Assembly: GCA_023954035.1 (NCBI GenBank) | Contig: JAMLIT010000008.1 | Span: 1-64,000, forward strand | From: Burkholderiaceae bacterium | Lineage (GTDB): Bacteria > Pseudomonadota > Gammaproteobacteria > Burkholderiales > Burkholderiaceae_C | DNA length: 64,000 nt | Direction: 5' to 3' | Shown here: positions 62,161 to 64,000 of the stretch, piece by piece | Layout: the number at the start of each line of letters is the position of its first letter | How positions within the stretch are numbered: position 1 is the first letter of the stretch | The notes under the pieces: generated by a model | Told to the model about the DNA's origin: nothing | Databases searched by the model: none | The model's input: the letters and a program-made list of their open reading frames with translations, nothing else | Translations under genes and position numbers: made by a program

Positions 62161-63123
62161 ATGCTCACGCAATTGAAATGGGTCTGTACGGCGCTGTTGT
62201 TGGGCCTTGCGCCGCTGGTGCAAGCACAGGACTGGCCAACCAAGCCGATCCAGGTCATCGTGCCCTTTCCTCCCGGGTCGGTCGATGCGAAGGTGCGCAT
62301 CGTCACCGAAGAGATGTCCAGAATACTTGGCCAACCGCTTGTCATGATCAACAAGCCTGGTGCTGGCATGCTTATCGGCACCGAACAAATGGTTCGTTCG
62401 GCCCCCGATGGCTACACGATTGGGGTGGCTCTCCAGGCCAGTACCTGGATCAGCCCGCTCATCGAGACAAACGCCACCTACTCAGCAAGCGACATGACCA
62501 TGCTGGGCGTCGCATACGAAGCCCCGATGGTTCTTGTCGCAGGACCGAAGACGGAAATACGCTCCGTACAAGAGCTGTTGAGCGCTGCACGCGCGAGCCC
62601 TGGCAAGTTGAACTTTGCTGCGCCCACCGGCGGCTCCATCTTTCGCATTACGTTCGAGATGCTGAAGACATTGACTGGCATCAACGTCGCCTTCGTCCCA
62701 TACCGCGGCCTGGCGCTCGCACTCAAGGACATCATGGGTGGTCAGGTCGAGGTCGGTTTTGCCGACACCGGCTCGCTGCCCTTGCTTCAATCCGGCCAGC
62801 TGCGACCCCTTGCCGTGACGTCTCTCAAACGCTGGCCGCAGCTGCCGGACGTGCCGTCCCTCCATGAATTGGGCATTCCCCTCGAATCGAAGCCGTGGGT
62901 TGGCTTCGCGGCGCCCAAGGGCTTGCCGCCCGCAGTCGAGAAGCGGCTGACTTCCGCTTTGGCGGAGGCGGTTCGCAAGCCCGAGGTGCGCTCGGCGCTT
63001 GAGGCGAACGGTTTGGCATCCATGGTGGCCGATCCAAGTTCGCAGGCCATGCGCCAGCGTATTGATGGCGAGATTGCCGAATTCAAAAAGAACGTCAAAC
63101 CAGGCACGATCACTTTTAATTAG
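62161..63123 (+). CDS. tctC: Bug/TctC-family substrate-binding protein, second copy
   Basis: A 320-residue Bug protein, paralogue of the first copy with the same length and start of the mature part (QDWPTKPIQVIVPFPPGSVDAK). By eye roughly 80-85% of residues match, with many conservative changes (EEMSRILG for EAVSNILG; INVAFVPYRG for IDVAFVPYRG). Signal peptide residues 1-22 differ (MLTQLKWVCTALLLGLAPLVQAQ). The ribosome site AAGGAG is clear before the ATG at 62161. It is 122 bp upstream of the second hydratase gene, repeating the first module. Confidence 0.92.
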   Translation: MLTQLKWVCTALLLGLAPLVQAQDWPTKPIQVIVPFPPGSVDAKVRIVTEEMSRILGQPLVMINKPGAGMLIGTEQMVRSAPDGYTIGVALQASTWISPLIETNATYSASDMTMLGVAYEAPMVLVAGPKTEIRSVQELLSAARASPGKLNFAAPTGGSIFRITFEMLKTLTGINVAFVPYRGLALALKDIMGGQVEVGFADTGSLPLLQSGQLRPLAVTSLKRWPQLPDVPSLHELGIPLESKPWVGFAAPKGLPPAVEKRLTSALAEAVRKPEVRSALEANGLASMVADPSSQAMRQRIDGEIAEFKKNVKPGTITFN

Positions 63124-63245
63124 TGGCCTGAGGTGAGCCTTCTCAAACCAAATATTTTGACGCTCGAAAGAATTTCTTCGGCGGTCTTGGCCGAGACCCA
63201 CGGCTTGGGCAACGCCTCCCTTCTTTCACTTCAAGTGAGCAAGAC

Positions 63246-64000
63246 ATGGAATTTGAAACCCTGAAATACGAGAAGAACGAAGCCGGCTATGCCGTGGTCA
63301 CGTTCAACCGCCCGGAGCGACTGAACGCCTTCAGCCGCAAACTCAACGAAGAGATGGATCTGGCGATCCACGACGTCCTCACCGACGACGCCGTCAAGGT
63401 GATGATCATCACGGGTGGGCCGCGCGCCGACGGACGCCCCTGCTTCAGCGCCGGCGGTGACCTCAAGGACGACACCCAGGGCATTCCCCGCTGGGACTAC
63501 CCCGACCATGTCGGCCCGCTGCAGCGCAAAGAGGACAAACTGTTCAAGGCGAACACGGCGGCTGGCCGGCTCTGGTACAAGCGTCCACGGCTCATCTCGC
63601 CCAAGTACACGAACCTGCTCTGGTCGCCGAAGATCGTCATTGCGGCCGTTGACGGCATCGCCACCGCAGGGGGTCTCGAGATGGCGCTCGCCTGCGACAT
63701 CATCATCGCGTCCGAGACAGCGCAATTCACCGACTCCCACGTCAAGAACCTGAAGATCGCCATCGGCAAAGGCTCGGTGACCACCGGACTGGCCCGGCGC
63801 GTCGGCTACAACAAGGCCCTGGAGCTGTGCCTGCTGGGCGAATTCATCGACGGCAAGGAAGCGTACCGGATCGGCCTGGCCAACCGGGTTACCGCACCGG
63901 AGAAGCTGATGGAAGAGGCCCGCGCCATGGCCACCAAGATCGCCGGCATGCGCCAGGAGGCCGTTCAGGTGACCAAACTGGCATGCCGCACGGCCGAGGA
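63246..64000 (+). CDS. Enoyl-CoA hydratase/isomerase family protein, second copy (cut by window end)
   Basis: The first 251 codons of a hydratase whose DNA is essentially identical to the copy at 61080: the compared blocks match base for base apart from one TTC/TTT change near the start. The preceding 25 bp are also close (CACTTCAAGTGAGCAAGAC versus CACTTCAAGCGAGCAAGAC). The start ATG is at 63246. The copy runs beyond the window, so its length and the downstream gene are unknown. Near identity next to clearly diverged binding proteins points to gene conversion or a very recent exchange. Confidence 0.9.
   Translation, partial: MEFETLKYEKNEAGYAVVTFNRPERLNAFSRKLNEEMDLAIHDVLTDDAVKVMIITGGPRADGRPCFSAGGDLKDDTQGIPRWDYPDHVGPLQRKEDKLFKANTAAGRLWYKRPRLISPKYTNLLWSPKIVIAAVDGIATAGGLEMALACDIIIASETAQFTDSHVKNLKIAIGKGSVTTGLARRVGYNKALELCLLGEFIDGKEAYRIGLANRVTAPEKLMEEARAMATKIAGMRQEAVQVTKLACRTAE

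Overview
The window is about 64 kb of GC-rich, gene-dense DNA with short intergenic gaps and many ATGA stop/start overlaps. The content points to a motile, heterotrophic betaproteobacterium of the Burkholderiales, most likely Comamonadaceae: proteobacterial Tol genes, a hemC-hemD-hemX-hemY cluster, FlhDC, CheV, a divergent Bug-type (TctC) solute-binding family, glutaryl-CoA dehydrogenase paired with a CaiB/BaiF transferase, and a ribBA gene whose second domain is degenerate. The family assignment is inference from gene content; no 16S is present.

Layout. 1-7.7 kb (minus strand): a U32-family gene cut by the window edge, tolA-tolR-tolQ-ybgC, a class I aminotransferase, nusB, ribH and ribBA, then a ferredoxin and a DUF938 methyltransferase-like gene. 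7.7-20.2 kb: small metabolic and envelope genes (class IV aminotransferase, SDR, gshA, two charged envelope proteins, cheV, osmC-like, CoA transferase plus gcdH, iron permease-like), ending at a tRNA-Leu(CAA) with an attachment-site-like scar beside it. 20.2-27.2 kb: cysM, NUDIX, tusA-like, a small accessory insert (P-loop kinase-like gene and a yefM/yoeB toxin-antitoxin pair), galU and valS. 27.3-33.3 kb: a four-gene minus-strand operon (BASS transporter, epimerase/dehydrogenase, secreted c-heme beta-propeller protein, MFS transporter) facing a divergent AraC regulator. 33.4-41.3 kb: yceI, hemY, hemX, hemD, hemC and divergent ppc.

41.4-49.5 kb holds the most distinctive system: exosortase H and its partner membrane protein (48385-49525), an intact IPTL-CTERM substrate just upstream (46830-47429), a second, AT-rich IPTL-CTERM substrate (41426-42112), and two decayed fragments of further substrates (46556-46740 and 48066-48290). 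A 59-bp exact duplication lies upstream of the decayed fragments. Between these lie an AI-2E-family exporter, a spherulin-4-like lipoprotein and a pair of envelope lipoproteins. 49.5-57.5 kb: flhC/flhD, an alpha/beta hydrolase, an Anbu-type proteasome homologue, pgi, zwf and gnd, and the tail of a broken DNA methyltransferase gene. 57.8-64 kb: tctA-tctB on the minus strand and, divergently, two tandem modules of a Bug-type binding protein plus an enoyl-CoA hydratase. The second hydratase is cut by the window end and appears almost identical to the first, although the two binding proteins have diverged.

A short imperfect palindromic element with the core AAGCGCTAGAGGC recurs at least seven times across the window, mostly between genes but once inside hemD and possibly once inside ybgC. 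No CRISPR array, transposase gene or rRNA was seen.
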